From Anaerolineaceae bacterium UBA3924 (GTDB lineage: Bacteria; Chloroflexota; Anaerolineae; Anaerolineales; Anaerolineaceae): DNA of 64,000 nucleotides. Below are positions 40,371-48,417 of this stretch, one piece after another. A program made the position numbers and the translations under genes. How positions within the stretch are numbered: position 1 is the stretch's first letter; each line of letters begins with the position of its first letter. Location of the stretch: positions 102,505-166,504 of the forward strand of contig DGEO01000037.1 of NCBI GenBank assembly GCA_002385985.1. Direction: 5' to 3'. The notes under the pieces were generated by a model. The model made no database searches. It saw nothing but the letters and a program-made list of their open reading frames with translations, and was not told where the DNA came from.

Positions 40371-41606
40371 ATGAAAAAGCATACTGCTGACTGGATGAGG
40401 GCCGCCCTGGCCCTCATCTTGCTTTGCGGCGTCATTTCGGCATGCGCCGGTCCGACTGCTTCCCCCCCGCCTACGCCGGAGCCTGCGGTTCAGGCGCAGC
40501 CTACACCGACCAACCCACCGCCCACAGCCGCCTCACCGCCGCCAACTGTGACGCCATCGCCAACGGTCACCGTGCAGGCCCCGACGCCCACACCCGACCC
40601 TGTCACCGGGTTAACTGGCAAGTATCCCCCGCAGCCGGAAGGCGTTCCCTTCCCGGATGAGGACTGGCCGGCTGGCGAATGGCCGGACGGCGTGGATCGA
40701 GCCGCCATCGATGCCGTGGTGGATACCGCCTTCGGCAGCGGCGGCCCGAATCGGGTGACGGCGGTGCTGATCGTTCACGGCGGCAAGCTGATCTACGAGC
40801 GCTACAGCCCGAACGGCGCCGACACCCCCACAGCGCTGATGCCTGGCTACTCGATGGCCAAAAGCATCACCTCTGCCCTGATCGGGATTATGGTCAGGGA
40901 CGGGCGGCTGTCAGTCATCGATCCGGCCACGGTGCCCGAATGGCCCGCCGGCGACCCGCGCGCCGGGATCACCATCGACAACCTGCTGCGCATGGAAAGC
41001 GGGCTTGAGTTCAGTCAGGGCCGCCCGCCCGATTTCGGCGACCAGGGCGCCATGGTCCTCAGCGGCGACGCCGCCCACTATGCCGCCGAAAAGCCGCTGG
41101 TGAACCCGCCCGGAAGCGAGTTTCACTATTCCTCCGGCAACACCGTCATCCTGGCCCGCATCCTGGCCGATCAGGCTGGCTACGGGGAGGACATCCTCAA
41201 CTTCGTGCACGCGGAACTGTTCGACAAACTCGGCATACAGCGCTTCGACCTGCAGCTCGACCGCTCCGGCACCTGGCTGGGCTCGCACGCCGCCAGCTTG
41301 ACCGCCCGCGACTGGGCGAAATTCGGCCTGCTGTACCTGCGTGACGGGGTCTGGGACGGCGAGCGCATCCTGCCCGAAGGCTGGGTGGATTACAGCCGCA
41401 CCCCCGCCAGCACCAACCCGGAGTACGGCGCCGGCTGGTGGCTTGACCTGCTGCGCCCGCAGGTGTTCTATGCCGTGGGCGCCTTCGGCCAGGCTATCAC
41501 CGTGGACCTGGAGCACGACCTGGTGATCGTCACCCTGGCCACTGACAGCCAGACCTCGCTCCCGGTGTCGGAGGTGATTCTGAATGCCTTTGCGGCTGCG
41601 GATTGA
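40371..41606 (+). CDS. Beta-lactamase-fold serine hydrolase lipoprotein
   Basis: A 411-residue exported hydrolase of the class C beta-lactamase / NylB-like group. A lipoprotein signal with the lipobox VISAC is followed by a Pro/Thr-rich linker of about 50 residues, then the catalytic domain with nucleophile Ser161 in GYSMAKSITSALIG and the Tyr253 motif HYSSGNTVIL. Substrates in this group range from amides and esters to D-amino-acid peptides; no resistance role is implied. Only 18 nt from nrdJ, with a weak ribosome site, so it could be read from the nrd promoter or a promoter not recognised. Confidence 0.82.
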   Translation: MKKHTADWMRAALALILLCGVISACAGPTASPPPTPEPAVQAQPTPTNPPPTAASPPPTVTPSPTVTVQAPTPTPDPVTGLTGKYPPQPEGVPFPDEDWPAGEWPDGVDRAAIDAVVDTAFGSGGPNRVTAVLIVHGGKLIYERYSPNGADTPTALMPGYSMAKSITSALIGIMVRDGRLSVIDPATVPEWPAGDPRAGITIDNLLRMESGLEFSQGRPPDFGDQGAMVLSGDAAHYAAEKPLVNPPGSEFHYSSGNTVILARILADQAGYGEDILNFVHAELFDKLGIQRFDLQLDRSGTWLGSHAASLTARDWAKFGLLYLRDGVWDGERILPEGWVDYSRTPASTNPEYGAGWWLDLLRPQVFYAVGAFGQAITVDLEHDLVIVTLATDSQTSLPVSEVILNAFAAAD

Positions 41607-41690
41607 GGTTTATCAGCTCCAGAAGCCGCCGTTGTAACCGCTCACCGCGACAACCCTGTAAGAATCGGGTGCCAATTCTCTGGAATACAC

Positions 41691-41721
41691 TTGACATTAA
41701 CGTTACGTCAGGGTTTATACT
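41691..41721 (+). promoter_or_regulatory. MerR-type promoter with 19-bp spacer and internal dyad
   Basis: TTGACA (41691-41696), 19-nt spacer, TATACT (41716-41721), the stretched spacing typical of MerR-controlled promoters. The spacer carries an imperfect dyad (TGAC ... AACGTT ... GTCA, 41692-41710) where the regulator should bind. The predicted start coincides with ATG 41728. Confidence 0.75.
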
Positions 41722-41727
41722 GTGCGC

Positions 41728-42492
41728 ATGGTTGCGCAATCTACCCTTTTTACCGTCAAGCAGCTGGCGGACCTGGCCTGTGTCAGCGTCCGGACACTGC
41801 ACTACTACGATCAGATCGGCCTGCTGCGCCCGACGACCGTCGGTGAGAACGGCTACCGCTACTACGACACCGCCGCGGCATTACGCCTTCAGCAGATCCT
41901 GTTCTACCGTGAGCTGGACCTGCCGCTGGACGAAATCAAGCGCATCATCAACCGGCCCGACTTCGACCTGCTGCAGGCCCTGAAGTCTCACCGGCGCAGT
42001 CTGCTGGCGCGCCAGGAGCGCCTGAACCGGCTGATCGATACCGTTGACCAGACCATCGCTCATTTGAGAGGAGAAATTGATATGACCCCACAGGACTTTT
42101 ACGCCGGCTTCGACGAAGAGCAGCAAAAGGAGTATGCCCGCGAGGCCGAGGAACGCTGGGGAGAAAAGGCCGCCCAGTCCCAGAAGCGCTGGGAAGCCCT
42201 CACCCGCGACCAGAAGAACGAGATTCTGGCCGGCATGAATGAGATTCAAACGGCGATCAATGCCAGCTTTGATCAGGGGCCGGAAAGCGAAGCCGCCCAG
42301 ACGGCCGTCGACCGCTGGTACAGGTTCATCAACCAGCACTTCTACGACTGCTCGCTCGAGGTGTTCGAGGGCCTGGGCCACATGTACGTCGAAGACCCCC
42401 GCTTCCGGGCGAACTACGAAAAGATGCGCCCCGGCCTGGCCGAGTTCATGGAAAAGGCCGTGGTGCACTACGTCCGCAGCAAGCGCGGATAG
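41728..42492 (+). CDS. TipA-like MerR-family regulator
   Basis: A 254-residue autoregulated activator. The MerR helix-turn-helix domain (FTVKQLADLACVSVRTLHYY, DQIGLLRP, NGYRYYD) occupies residues 1-75, a coiled coil follows (about 80-125), and the C-terminal 130 residues match the TipAS domain (FYAGFDEEQQKEYAREAEER, FINQHFYDCSLEVFEGLGHM, YVEDPRFRANYEKM), which in Streptomyces TipA binds thiopeptide-like drugs. The start GTG 41722 abuts the -10 element, so ATG 41728, at the predicted +1, is preferred; the mRNA would then be leaderless. Confidence 0.88.
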   Translation: MVAQSTLFTVKQLADLACVSVRTLHYYDQIGLLRPTTVGENGYRYYDTAAALRLQQILFYRELDLPLDEIKRIINRPDFDLLQALKSHRRSLLARQERLNRLIDTVDQTIAHLRGEIDMTPQDFYAGFDEEQQKEYAREAEERWGEKAAQSQKRWEALTRDQKNEILAGMNEIQTAINASFDQGPESEAAQTAVDRWYRFINQHFYDCSLEVFEGLGHMYVEDPRFRANYEKMRPGLAEFMEKAVVHYVRSKRG

Positions 42493-42512
42493 GCCCGGCA
42501 GTCAGCATCAAC

Positions 42513-42541
42513 ACAGGCCCGGACTTGTCCGGGCCTGTTTC
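42513..42541 (+). terminator. merR terminator
   Basis: Perfect 12-bp stem ACAGGCCCGGAC (42513-42524) / GTCCGGGCCTGT (42527-42538) closed by TT, followed by TTCAAT. The remaining interval to 42726 shows no gene. Confidence 0.75.
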
Positions 42542-42726
42542 AATATCCATTCCTGGCGGCAGCGGTTCAATCTGAAAAGCGCCTTCAGGCCGGATGCCGT
42601 CACACCGCTCGGTTGATGCTCGCAGGAATGATCCCCTCCCCTCTTGTCACCACAGGGGAAACGTGTGACAATCATCCCAGACTCAACCACCTTCGCCCTG
42701 ACCTCACCGATTGAAGGAGAAAAAAG

Positions 42727-43260
42727 ATGACATTTGATGAACGCCGTTCACAGATACGCTCCGCCGTCTGGGAAGGTATGATCGCCAGCGGAATCGATTT
42801 CTCCCGCATGCCTGACAAGCAGCGCAACGCGCTGGCTGACGCCATCACCAACCAGGTGCTGACCTCGGTCAACCGGATCATGGAGGAAGCCGTGCCGTCT
42901 GCGCTCGCGGCGGATGAGGAAGTCATCGGGGAGGAGAAAATCCTCTGGCAGGGACGGCCGTTCCTGACCCTGAACGAATCCTACGTGATCACCTCCGAAC
43001 GGATCAAGGTGATCCGCGGGCTGATCGGGCGGGAAGTGGAAAACTACGAACTGATCCGCGTTCAGGATATCAATGTCACCCAGGCGCCAGGCGAGCGCAT
43101 GTTCGGCATCGGCGACATCACCATTCACGGCGCGGACAAGACCCGGCCCACGCTGGTGCTGCGCAACATCCAGAACCCGCACGAGGTGTACGAGCTGCTG
43201 CGCAAAGCCTGGCTCAAAGCCCGCAAAGATTTCGGCCTGATGTTCCGCGAGGAAATGTAA
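42727..43260 (+). CDS. Bacterial PH-domain (DUF304-like) protein
   Basis: A 177-residue soluble protein. Residues about 1-60 are a helical region without a recognised family; residues 70-165 form a bacterial pleckstrin-like domain (EKILWQGRPFLTLNESYVIT, SERIKVIRGLIGREVENYEL, RVQDINVTQAPGERMFGIGD), as in YdbS/DUF304 proteins, whose ligands are mostly unknown. No membrane segment is present, unlike most DUF304 proteins. GAAGGAG precedes ATG 42727. Monocistronic. Confidence 0.72.
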   Translation: MTFDERRSQIRSAVWEGMIASGIDFSRMPDKQRNALADAITNQVLTSVNRIMEEAVPSALAADEEVIGEEKILWQGRPFLTLNESYVITSERIKVIRGLIGREVENYELIRVQDINVTQAPGERMFGIGDITIHGADKTRPTLVLRNIQNPHEVYELLRKAWLKARKDFGLMFREEM

Positions 43261-43281
43261 CCACTGCGGATGACCATGAAA

Positions 43282-43322
43282 GCCGGGCTGGCTGGCCCTC
43301 CGGCCAACCCGGCAGATATTTT
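43282..43322 (+). terminator. Terminator after PH-domain gene
   Basis: GCCGGG (43282-43287) / CCCGGC (43308-43313) with an inner TGGCC/GGCCA pairing, followed by AGATATTTTA. Confidence 0.5.
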
Positions 43323-43439
43323 ACAACCGGCACCTGAAAAATCTCCCTTCTGGCATGCCCTTCGGATGAAAATCGGCAATAATCAACCTGGGGACACAAT
43401 TCGCCAGGCGCAGCCCCCATCTGCGCACAGGGAGGAAAT

Positions 43440-43820
43440 ATGAGCGAAAACCAGCTGTCCATCGGGGTGCGATCCGCCGGCCCGCGCGTTCGCATTCTGG
43501 ACCTAGTCGGTGAACTGAGCGGGACGACCGGCGAAATTCTACGCTCGACCTACGCGCAGACCGCCGGCGAAGGCGTAGACAGGGTGATTTTGAACTTCAG
43601 CCGGCTGGCGTACATGAACAGCCTGGGAATCGGCATGCTGGTCTCCCTGCTGGTGCGTGCCCGCCGGGACCGGGTCCGCCTGGCCGCCTTCGGGTTGAGC
43701 GATCATTACCGCGAGCTGTTCGCCCTCACCCGGCTGGACCAGGTCATCCCGGTGGCCTCGAGCGAGGAAATCGCTGTCCGCTCGGCGGATCCGGACGACC
43801 TGCCGGAACGGGAGTACTGA
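43440..43820 (+). CDS. STAS-domain anti-sigma factor antagonist-like protein
   Basis: A 126-residue STAS protein like SpoIIAA/RsbV. The central motif LNFSRLAYMNSLGIGMLVSL has the serine that is phosphorylated in family members. Such proteins release a partner switch when unphosphorylated. No anti-sigma kinase or PP2C phosphatase gene lies nearby, so its partner must be elsewhere. GGGAGG precedes ATG 43440. A signalling or scaffold role other than sigma control is possible. Confidence 0.85.
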   Translation: MSENQLSIGVRSAGPRVRILDLVGELSGTTGEILRSTYAQTAGEGVDRVILNFSRLAYMNSLGIGMLVSLLVRARRDRVRLAAFGLSDHYRELFALTRLDQVIPVASSEEIAVRSADPDDLPEREY

Positions 43821-43834
43821 GTAACGGCAGTCAT

Positions 43835-43864
43835 TTGAATACTCACAAGGATTAATGCGATAAT
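43835..43864 (+). promoter_or_regulatory. Promoter of deoxynucleoside kinase gene
   Basis: TTGAAT (43835-43840), 18-nt spacer, GATAAT (43859-43864) with a TGC extension. The start is expected near 43871, giving a 28-nt leader with AGAGGA. Confidence 0.6.
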
Positions 43865-43898
43865 CAACACACAGCATCCCACATCCAGAGGACAACCC

Positions 43899-44534
43899 AT
43901 GCCCAAACGCCTCATCCTCGTCGCAGGGAACATTGGTTCCGGAAAAACCTCGCTTACCGAACGGATTGGCGCCCGCCTGGGCTGGCTCACCGCCTACGAA
44001 TCGGTGGTGGATAATCCCTACCTGCCGGACTTCTACGCCAACATGCGCGAGTGGGCCTTCCACCTGCAGATCTACTTCCTCGGGCACCGCGCCGAACAGC
44101 ACCTGCAGATGGCCCAGGACCCGCGCTCAGCCATCATCGACCGCAGCATCTACGAGGATGCCCACATATTTGCCCGGGCGCTGCACCATCTGGGCAACAT
44201 CAATGAGCGCGACTACCAGACCTACCGCCACCTGTACCAGCTGGTGGTCAAGCGCCTGCCGCCCCCCTCGCTGTTGGTATACCTCAAGGCTCCGGTGTCC
44301 GTCCTGATGGACCGCATCCAGCAGCGCGGCAGGGAGATCGAAACTGGCATCGACGAGGACTACCTGACCCTGCTTGACACGTACTACGACGAATGGATCC
44401 AGTCCTTCGATCTCTGCCCGGTGCTGACCCTGCGCTCGGACAGCCTGGACTTCGTCCACGATCCAAAGCACCTCAACGAAGTGGTCAACCGCATCCAGCA
44501 CAAGCTGGCCGGCAAGGAAGAAATCGTCTTCTAG
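43899..44534 (+). CDS. Deoxynucleoside kinase (dGK/dAK type)
   Basis: Phosphorylates salvaged deoxynucleosides with ATP. The 211-residue protein has P-loop VAGNIGSGKTSLTERIG at residues 8-24, the ESVVDNPYLPDFY substrate loop, the DRS motif IIDRSIYEDAHIFARAL, and the lid arginines in RIQQRGREIETGI. The length and motifs fit deoxyguanosine/deoxyadenosine kinases of Gram-positive type; the base preference cannot be read. It complements the class II reductase 6 kb upstream. Followed by a GNAT gene after 38 nt. Confidence 0.9.
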   Translation: MPKRLILVAGNIGSGKTSLTERIGARLGWLTAYESVVDNPYLPDFYANMREWAFHLQIYFLGHRAEQHLQMAQDPRSAIIDRSIYEDAHIFARALHHLGNINERDYQTYRHLYQLVVKRLPPPSLLVYLKAPVSVLMDRIQQRGREIETGIDEDYLTLLDTYYDEWIQSFDLCPVLTLRSDSLDFVHDPKHLNEVVNRIQHKLAGKEEIVF

Positions 44535-44572
44535 GCCGGACAGCTCACGCACATTACAGGAGAACACAGTCT

Positions 44573-45355
44573 ATGGATATGGCCGCACTGCGCGCCGTGT
44601 ACGACCGGGAAATGCGCATGGATGCACAGTTCCCGGACTATGAGAAGGAATTCTTCCCCAACCTGGTGCGCATGGTTAACCGGACCGAGCATGAAGGTTT
44701 TATCCCCTACTCCCGCCTGACGGAGGAAGAGGCCGACCGGGTGATCGCCGAGCAGATGCAGTATTTCCGCGACCTGAACATGGAATACGAGTGGAAGTAT
44801 TACTCCTACGACACCCCTGCAGACCTGAAAGGCCGCCTTGCGGCGCACGGTCTCGAGGTCGGCGAGGACGAGGCCATCATGGTTCTGGAAATCGAACAGG
44901 CCCCGGAGCGGCTGCGCCAGCCGGTGACCCGTGACATCCGCAAGATCACCGACCCGGACGAAGCGTACCTGGTCCAGAAGCTGGTTGACGAGGTGTACCA
45001 GGAAGAGCATCCCTGGCTGACCCCCGAGTTCCGCCGGAGGCTGATCCACTATCCCGACACGATCGGCATCTTCATGGCCTACCAGGACGAAAAGCCCGTG
45101 GCCGCCGGGTGGAGCTTCTACTACCCGAAATGCACCTTCGCCGGCCTGTACGGCGGTTCCACCCTGGCCCCCTACCGCCGGCAGGGCATCTACACCGACC
45201 TGGTCGCCGTGCGGATGCAGGATGCGATCGCTCACGGTATGCGCTTTCTCACCGTCGACGCGGGCGAAGAGAGCCAGCCCATTCTGGAAAAGCTGGGTTT
45301 CAGACAGATCGCCGTTTCCAACCCCTGCCAGTGGAAACCCGCAGCTAATCGCTGA
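44573..45355 (+). CDS. GNAT-family N-acetyltransferase
   Basis: A 260-residue protein. The N-terminal 120 residues (MDMAALRAVYDREMRMDAQF onwards) are a divergent, possibly degenerate acetyltransferase half; the C-terminal half is a GNAT fold with the acetyl-CoA loop GSTLAPYRRQGIYTDLV and the EKLGFRQI ending. Substrate unknown. AGGAGA lies 10 nt before ATG 44573; the frame is open upstream from 44393 but inside the kinase gene. Probably co-transcribed with the kinase and the GyrI-like gene. Confidence 0.8.
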   Translation: MDMAALRAVYDREMRMDAQFPDYEKEFFPNLVRMVNRTEHEGFIPYSRLTEEEADRVIAEQMQYFRDLNMEYEWKYYSYDTPADLKGRLAAHGLEVGEDEAIMVLEIEQAPERLRQPVTRDIRKITDPDEAYLVQKLVDEVYQEEHPWLTPEFRRRLIHYPDTIGIFMAYQDEKPVAAGWSFYYPKCTFAGLYGGSTLAPYRRQGIYTDLVAVRMQDAIAHGMRFLTVDAGEESQPILEKLGFRQIAVSNPCQWKPAANR

Positions 45356-45392
45356 TCCCCGGCGGGATTAATAAAAAACAAGGACCCGGCCC

Positions 45393-46004
45393 ATGATCAC
45401 TTACGACTTCAAGAAAGAGCTCAAGCACCTGTACCAGGCCGCGGCATCACCGGCGCTGGTGGACGTTCCCCCCATGAATTTCCTCAAAATCGACGGGCAG
45501 GGCGATCCCAACACCTCCGAGATCTACCAGTCCGCGGTCAACGCGCTGTACGGGCTTTCCTACGCCATCAAGTTCCTTATCAAGAAGCGGAACGAAGTCA
45601 ACTACTCCGTGTTCCCCCTGGAGGGGTTGTGGTGGGCCGAGGTTTACAACGTCTTCCTGGCCGGGGACAAGGACAAATGGTCCTGGACTATGATGATCGC
45701 CCAGCCGGAGTGGGTCGATAAAAACGTGTTCGCCGAAGCGCTGGAAGAAACCCGGCGCAAGAAGCCCTCGGATGCGCTGGAGCGGGTGCGTTTTGAGGAG
45801 TACGCGGAGGGGCGGAGTGCGCAGGTCATGCACATCGGCCCGTATTCCGAGGAGAGGCCCACCATCGAACGGCTGCACCGGTTTATCGAAGAGCAGGGGC
45901 TGGCCCTCGGCGGGCTGCACCATGAAATCTACCTGGGCGATCCGCGCCGCACCGCGCCCGAGAAGCTGAAGACCATCCTCCGCCAGCCGGTCAGGCCTGC
46001 CTGA
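45393..46004 (+). CDS. GyrI-like small-molecule-binding domain protein
   Basis: A 203-residue single-domain protein of the GyrI-like superfamily (DFKKELKHLYQAAASPALVD, then NFLKIDGQGDPNTSEIYQSA, YSVFPLEGLWW, QVMHIGPYSEERPTIERLHR and HHEIYLGDPRRTAPEKLKTI). Relatives sequester or hydrolyse hydrophobic, often toxic, small molecules. AAGGACC precedes ATG 45393; a strong terminator follows. Last of the kinase-GNAT-GyrI run. Confidence 0.82.
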   Translation: MITYDFKKELKHLYQAAASPALVDVPPMNFLKIDGQGDPNTSEIYQSAVNALYGLSYAIKFLIKKRNEVNYSVFPLEGLWWAEVYNVFLAGDKDKWSWTMMIAQPEWVDKNVFAEALEETRRKKPSDALERVRFEEYAEGRSAQVMHIGPYSEERPTIERLHRFIEEQGLALGGLHHEIYLGDPRRTAPEKLKTILRQPVRPA

Positions 46005-46046
46005 CAGCCCGCTCTCTGAACAGGGAGACACCGCCGGTACCTGCCG

Positions 46047-46075
46047 CCGCCCCGCAAACGTTTGGGGCGGTTTTT
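46047..46075 (+). terminator. Terminator after GyrI-like gene
   Basis: CCGCCCC (46047-46053) / GGGGCGG (46064-46070) with an inner AAACGTTT, followed by TTTTTCTT. Confidence 0.85.
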
Positions 46076-46150
46076 CTTATCAACGGTGCGGATCAACGGC
46101 TTCCCTCGTGTGAGATGGAGCCTCACCGCCTTTCCGCAGTCCAGGTTTGC

Positions 46151-46179
46151 TTGACATTCTCCATCCGAATGCTGATAAT
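46151..46179 (+). promoter_or_regulatory. Promoter of the CBS gene pair
   Basis: Consensus TTGACA (46151-46156), 17-nt spacer, GATAAT (46174-46179). Start near 46186; leader about 53 nt. Confidence 0.75.
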
Positions 46180-46238
46180 TTCTATATACATACACCGTTA
46201 TTCTCACTGCGACCATCCTGGGAAGGAGGGATAGGCTT

Positions 46239-46694
46239 ATGGCTACCGTAAACGACCTGCTGCGGAACAAGGGGAACATCCTCTGGACCGTCCCGTCGAT
46301 CGCCACCATTCGGGAAGCGCTGACTATCATGGCCAATAACCACATCGGCGCCGTCCCCGTGATGGAATTTGGCAAGGTTGTCGGCATCTTCTCCGAACGG
46401 GACTACGCACGCCAGGTCGCGCTCATCGACGAGCTCTACCTGGACCAGCCCGTCCGGGAGCTGATGTCGCACCCGGTCTACATCGTTCACCGGGACCAGA
46501 CCGTGGAAGAGTGCATGAACGTAATGACGGCCAAGCACATCCGGCACCTCCCCGTGATGGAAGGTGACGAGCTTGTCGGCATTATCTCCATCGGTGACGT
46601 GGTCAAACACCTCATCGAAGAGAAGAATCTGGTGATTGACAACCTGCAGTTCTACATCGCCGGCCGCAATAACCCCATTGAACCCGTGATTTAA
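46239..46694 (+). CDS. CBS-domain pair protein (copy 1)
   Basis: A 151-residue protein made of two CBS repeats (MANNHIGAVPVMEFGKVVGI, FSERDYARQV, then LMSHPVYIVHRDQTVEECMN, LPVMEGDELVGIISIGDVVK). CBS pairs bind adenosine nucleotides and act as energy or redox sensors. GGAGG precedes ATG 46239. It is paralogous to the next gene, 33 nt downstream; both start with MATV followed by an aligned helix. Stand-alone CBS proteins have no enzymatic domain, so a partner protein must be regulated. Confidence 0.88.
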   Translation: MATVNDLLRNKGNILWTVPSIATIREALTIMANNHIGAVPVMEFGKVVGIFSERDYARQVALIDELYLDQPVRELMSHPVYIVHRDQTVEECMNVMTAKHIRHLPVMEGDELVGIISIGDVVKHLIEEKNLVIDNLQFYIAGRNNPIEPVI

Positions 46695-46727
46695 CCGACT
46701 GGGGAAAGGCGGAGAAAGGAAATCGCC

Positions 46728-47165
46728 ATGGCAACGGTAGCAGATATCATCCGGATGAAGGGAAACGACGTGTACTGGGTCGCGCCGGACGCCACCCTCA
46801 GCGGCACGCTCAAAGAAATGGCCAAGCGCAATGTCGGCGCGGTGCTGGTGCTGGACGAACACAAAATCTGCGGCATCTTCTCCGAACGGGATTTCGCCCG
46901 CCAGGTGGTCGAGCAGAAAGATCTCGCCATCGACACCACCATCCGCGAGCTGATGACCCAGCCGGTGCTCTACGTCACCCCTGAGACCAGCCTGGATGAG
47001 TGTATGGGCATCATGACCGCCCGGCGCTTCCGCCACCTGCCGGTAATTGATGACGGACAGCTGGTCGGGCTGATCTCTATCGGTGACGTGGTCAAGCAGC
47101 TGCTGCTGGAGAAGAACACCACCATCGAAAGCCTGGAGCATTACATCTGGATTCATATGATCTGA
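46728..47165 (+). CDS. CBS-domain pair protein (copy 2)
   Basis: A 145-residue two-CBS protein, a tandem paralogue of the preceding gene (MAKRNVGAVLVLDEHKICGI, FSERDFARQVVEQKDLAIDT, LPVIDDGQLVGLISIGDVVK). The two copies could form a heterodimer with unequal ligand sites. AAAGGA precedes ATG 46728. The unit ends at the hairpin at 47278. Confidence 0.88.
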   Translation: MATVADIIRMKGNDVYWVAPDATLSGTLKEMAKRNVGAVLVLDEHKICGIFSERDFARQVVEQKDLAIDTTIRELMTQPVLYVTPETSLDECMGIMTARRFRHLPVIDDGQLVGLISIGDVVKQLLLEKNTTIESLEHYIWIHMI

Positions 47166-47277
47166 TCCGCGGGGCTCAGGTGAAGGCAGGGTTATCCAAC
47201 CACGCCTGGGCACCTGCTGTCCTGTTTCATAAATCATAAGGCCGGGCAAACAGGCCGCCTGAACAGGTAACCGTATG

Positions 47278-47312
47278 GCGCCTGTCTCCAGTGACAGGCG
47301 CATTCTCATTTC
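47278..47312 (+). terminator. Terminator of CBS unit
   Basis: GCGCCTGTC (47278-47286) / GACAGGCGC (47293-47301), loop of 6 nt, followed by ATTCTCATTTCC. The interval 47166-47366 has no gene. Confidence 0.65.
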
Positions 47313-47354
47313 CTGAACCTGTGCCATCCACCTCCGCAGCTTCGGCGAGGCAGG

Positions 47355-47360
47355 TATACT
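47355..47360 (+). promoter_or_regulatory. Candidate -10 for arfB
   Basis: TATACT ends 6 nt before ATG 47367, so the predicted transcript start coincides with the start codon. No clear -35 is seen. Confidence 0.4.
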
Positions 47361-47366
47361 CAAAAC

Positions 47367-47792
47367 ATGATCCAGATCACCCCGCAGATCAGCATTCCTG
47401 AAGAAGAGCTCCGCTTCGATTTTATCCGGTCTTCCGGGCCGGGAGGGCAGAACATCAACAAGGTCGCTACCGGGGTGCAGCTGCGCTTCAACGTCCGCAC
47501 CTCATCCGGCCTGCCGGAGGAGGTCAGAGAACGCCTGCTGGCGCATCTTTCCTCGCGCCTGACTTCCGAGGGCGAGCTGGTGATCGAAGCGCGCCGCTTC
47601 CGCACACAGCAGCAAAACCGGGAAGACGCGCTCAACCGCCTGACCGCCCTGCTGGCCCGGGCCGCGGAGCCGCCCAGACCCCGGCACAGAACCCGCCCCA
47701 CCCGGGCTTCTCAGGCACGCCGGCTGGCCGAAAAGCGCCGCCGCGGTGAGATCAAGCGCCTGCGCGGCCGGGCGGGCCTGATCGAAGATTAG
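47367..47792 (+). CDS. arfB: Alternative ribosome-rescue factor ArfB (YaeJ-like peptidyl-tRNA hydrolase)
   Basis: A 141-residue release-factor-like protein that frees stalled ribosomes. The catalytic GGQ lies in RSSGPGGQNINKVATGVQL, and the C-terminal tail is strongly basic (PTRASQARRLAEKRRRGEIK), which in ArfB enters the empty mRNA channel. Codon-recognition domains of true release factors are absent. There is no Shine-Dalgarno before ATG 47367, which sits at the predicted +1. Confidence 0.92.
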   Translation: MIQITPQISIPEEELRFDFIRSSGPGGQNINKVATGVQLRFNVRTSSGLPEEVRERLLAHLSSRLTSEGELVIEARRFRTQQQNREDALNRLTALLARAAEPPRPRHRTRPTRASQARRLAEKRRRGEIKRLRGRAGLIED

Positions 47793-47843
47793 CAGGCACC
47801 TGCCATGCGGGTATAATGAGAAAAACCGCCCGGAGGATCATTC

Positions 47844-48386
47844 ATGCCGCTTAATACCATCCCTGCCGAAGCCTTCGTCTCGCGGAATTATCACCTGTGG
47901 GAACACCAGTGGCTGCTGCTCACCGGCGGCGATTTCTCCACAGGCCGCTTCAACAGCATGACCGTCGGATGGGGCAGCTTCGGCTGCATGTGGGGTAAAC
48001 CCTTTGCGCTGGCCGTGGTCCGCCCGACCCGACACACCTACCAGTTCATGGAGCAGCACGACAGCTTCACCCTGTGCGCCTTCCCGCCGGAACTGCGCCC
48101 GGCCCTGCAGATCATGGGCACCCGCTCCGGCCGCGACACGGACAAAGTAGCGCTCTCTGGCCTGACCCTGGTGGCGTCGGAATGTGTCGCCGCCCCGGCC
48201 TTCGCGGAAGCCGAACTGGTTGTGGAATGCCGGAAGATCTATTGGGACGACATCAAACCCGATCATTTCCTGGACCCGGACATCGAACGACACTATCCCC
48301 GCAAAGACTATCACCGCATGTACTTCGGTGAGATCCTGACCATCCGCGGCGTCGAGAAATATGCCTTCCCCGCGGACTCACAGTAA
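47844..48386 (+). CDS. Flavin reductase-like FMN-binding protein
   Basis: A 180-residue protein of the flavin reductase/FMN-binding split-barrel family (GRFNSMTVGWGSFGCMWGKP, then FALAVVRPTRHTYQFMEQHD, SFTLCAFPPELRPALQIMGT and SGRDTDKVALSGL). It probably reduces or binds FMN with NAD(P)H; the partner is unknown. GGAGG precedes ATG 47844 and TATAAT at 47812-47817 may be its -10. Cysteines at two positions hint at redox use but are not a known motif. Confidence 0.82.
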   Translation: MPLNTIPAEAFVSRNYHLWEHQWLLLTGGDFSTGRFNSMTVGWGSFGCMWGKPFALAVVRPTRHTYQFMEQHDSFTLCAFPPELRPALQIMGTRSGRDTDKVALSGLTLVASECVAAPAFAEAELVVECRKIYWDDIKPDHFLDPDIERHYPRKDYHRMYFGEILTIRGVEKYAFPADSQ

Positions 48387-48417
48387 TACCCACCCTGTCC
48401 GCTGAAAGGAACCAGCC

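Noticed and set aside
44393..44572. Upstream extension of the GNAT gene
   Set aside because: It lies inside the deoxynucleoside kinase gene in another frame and ATG 44573 has a ribosome site.
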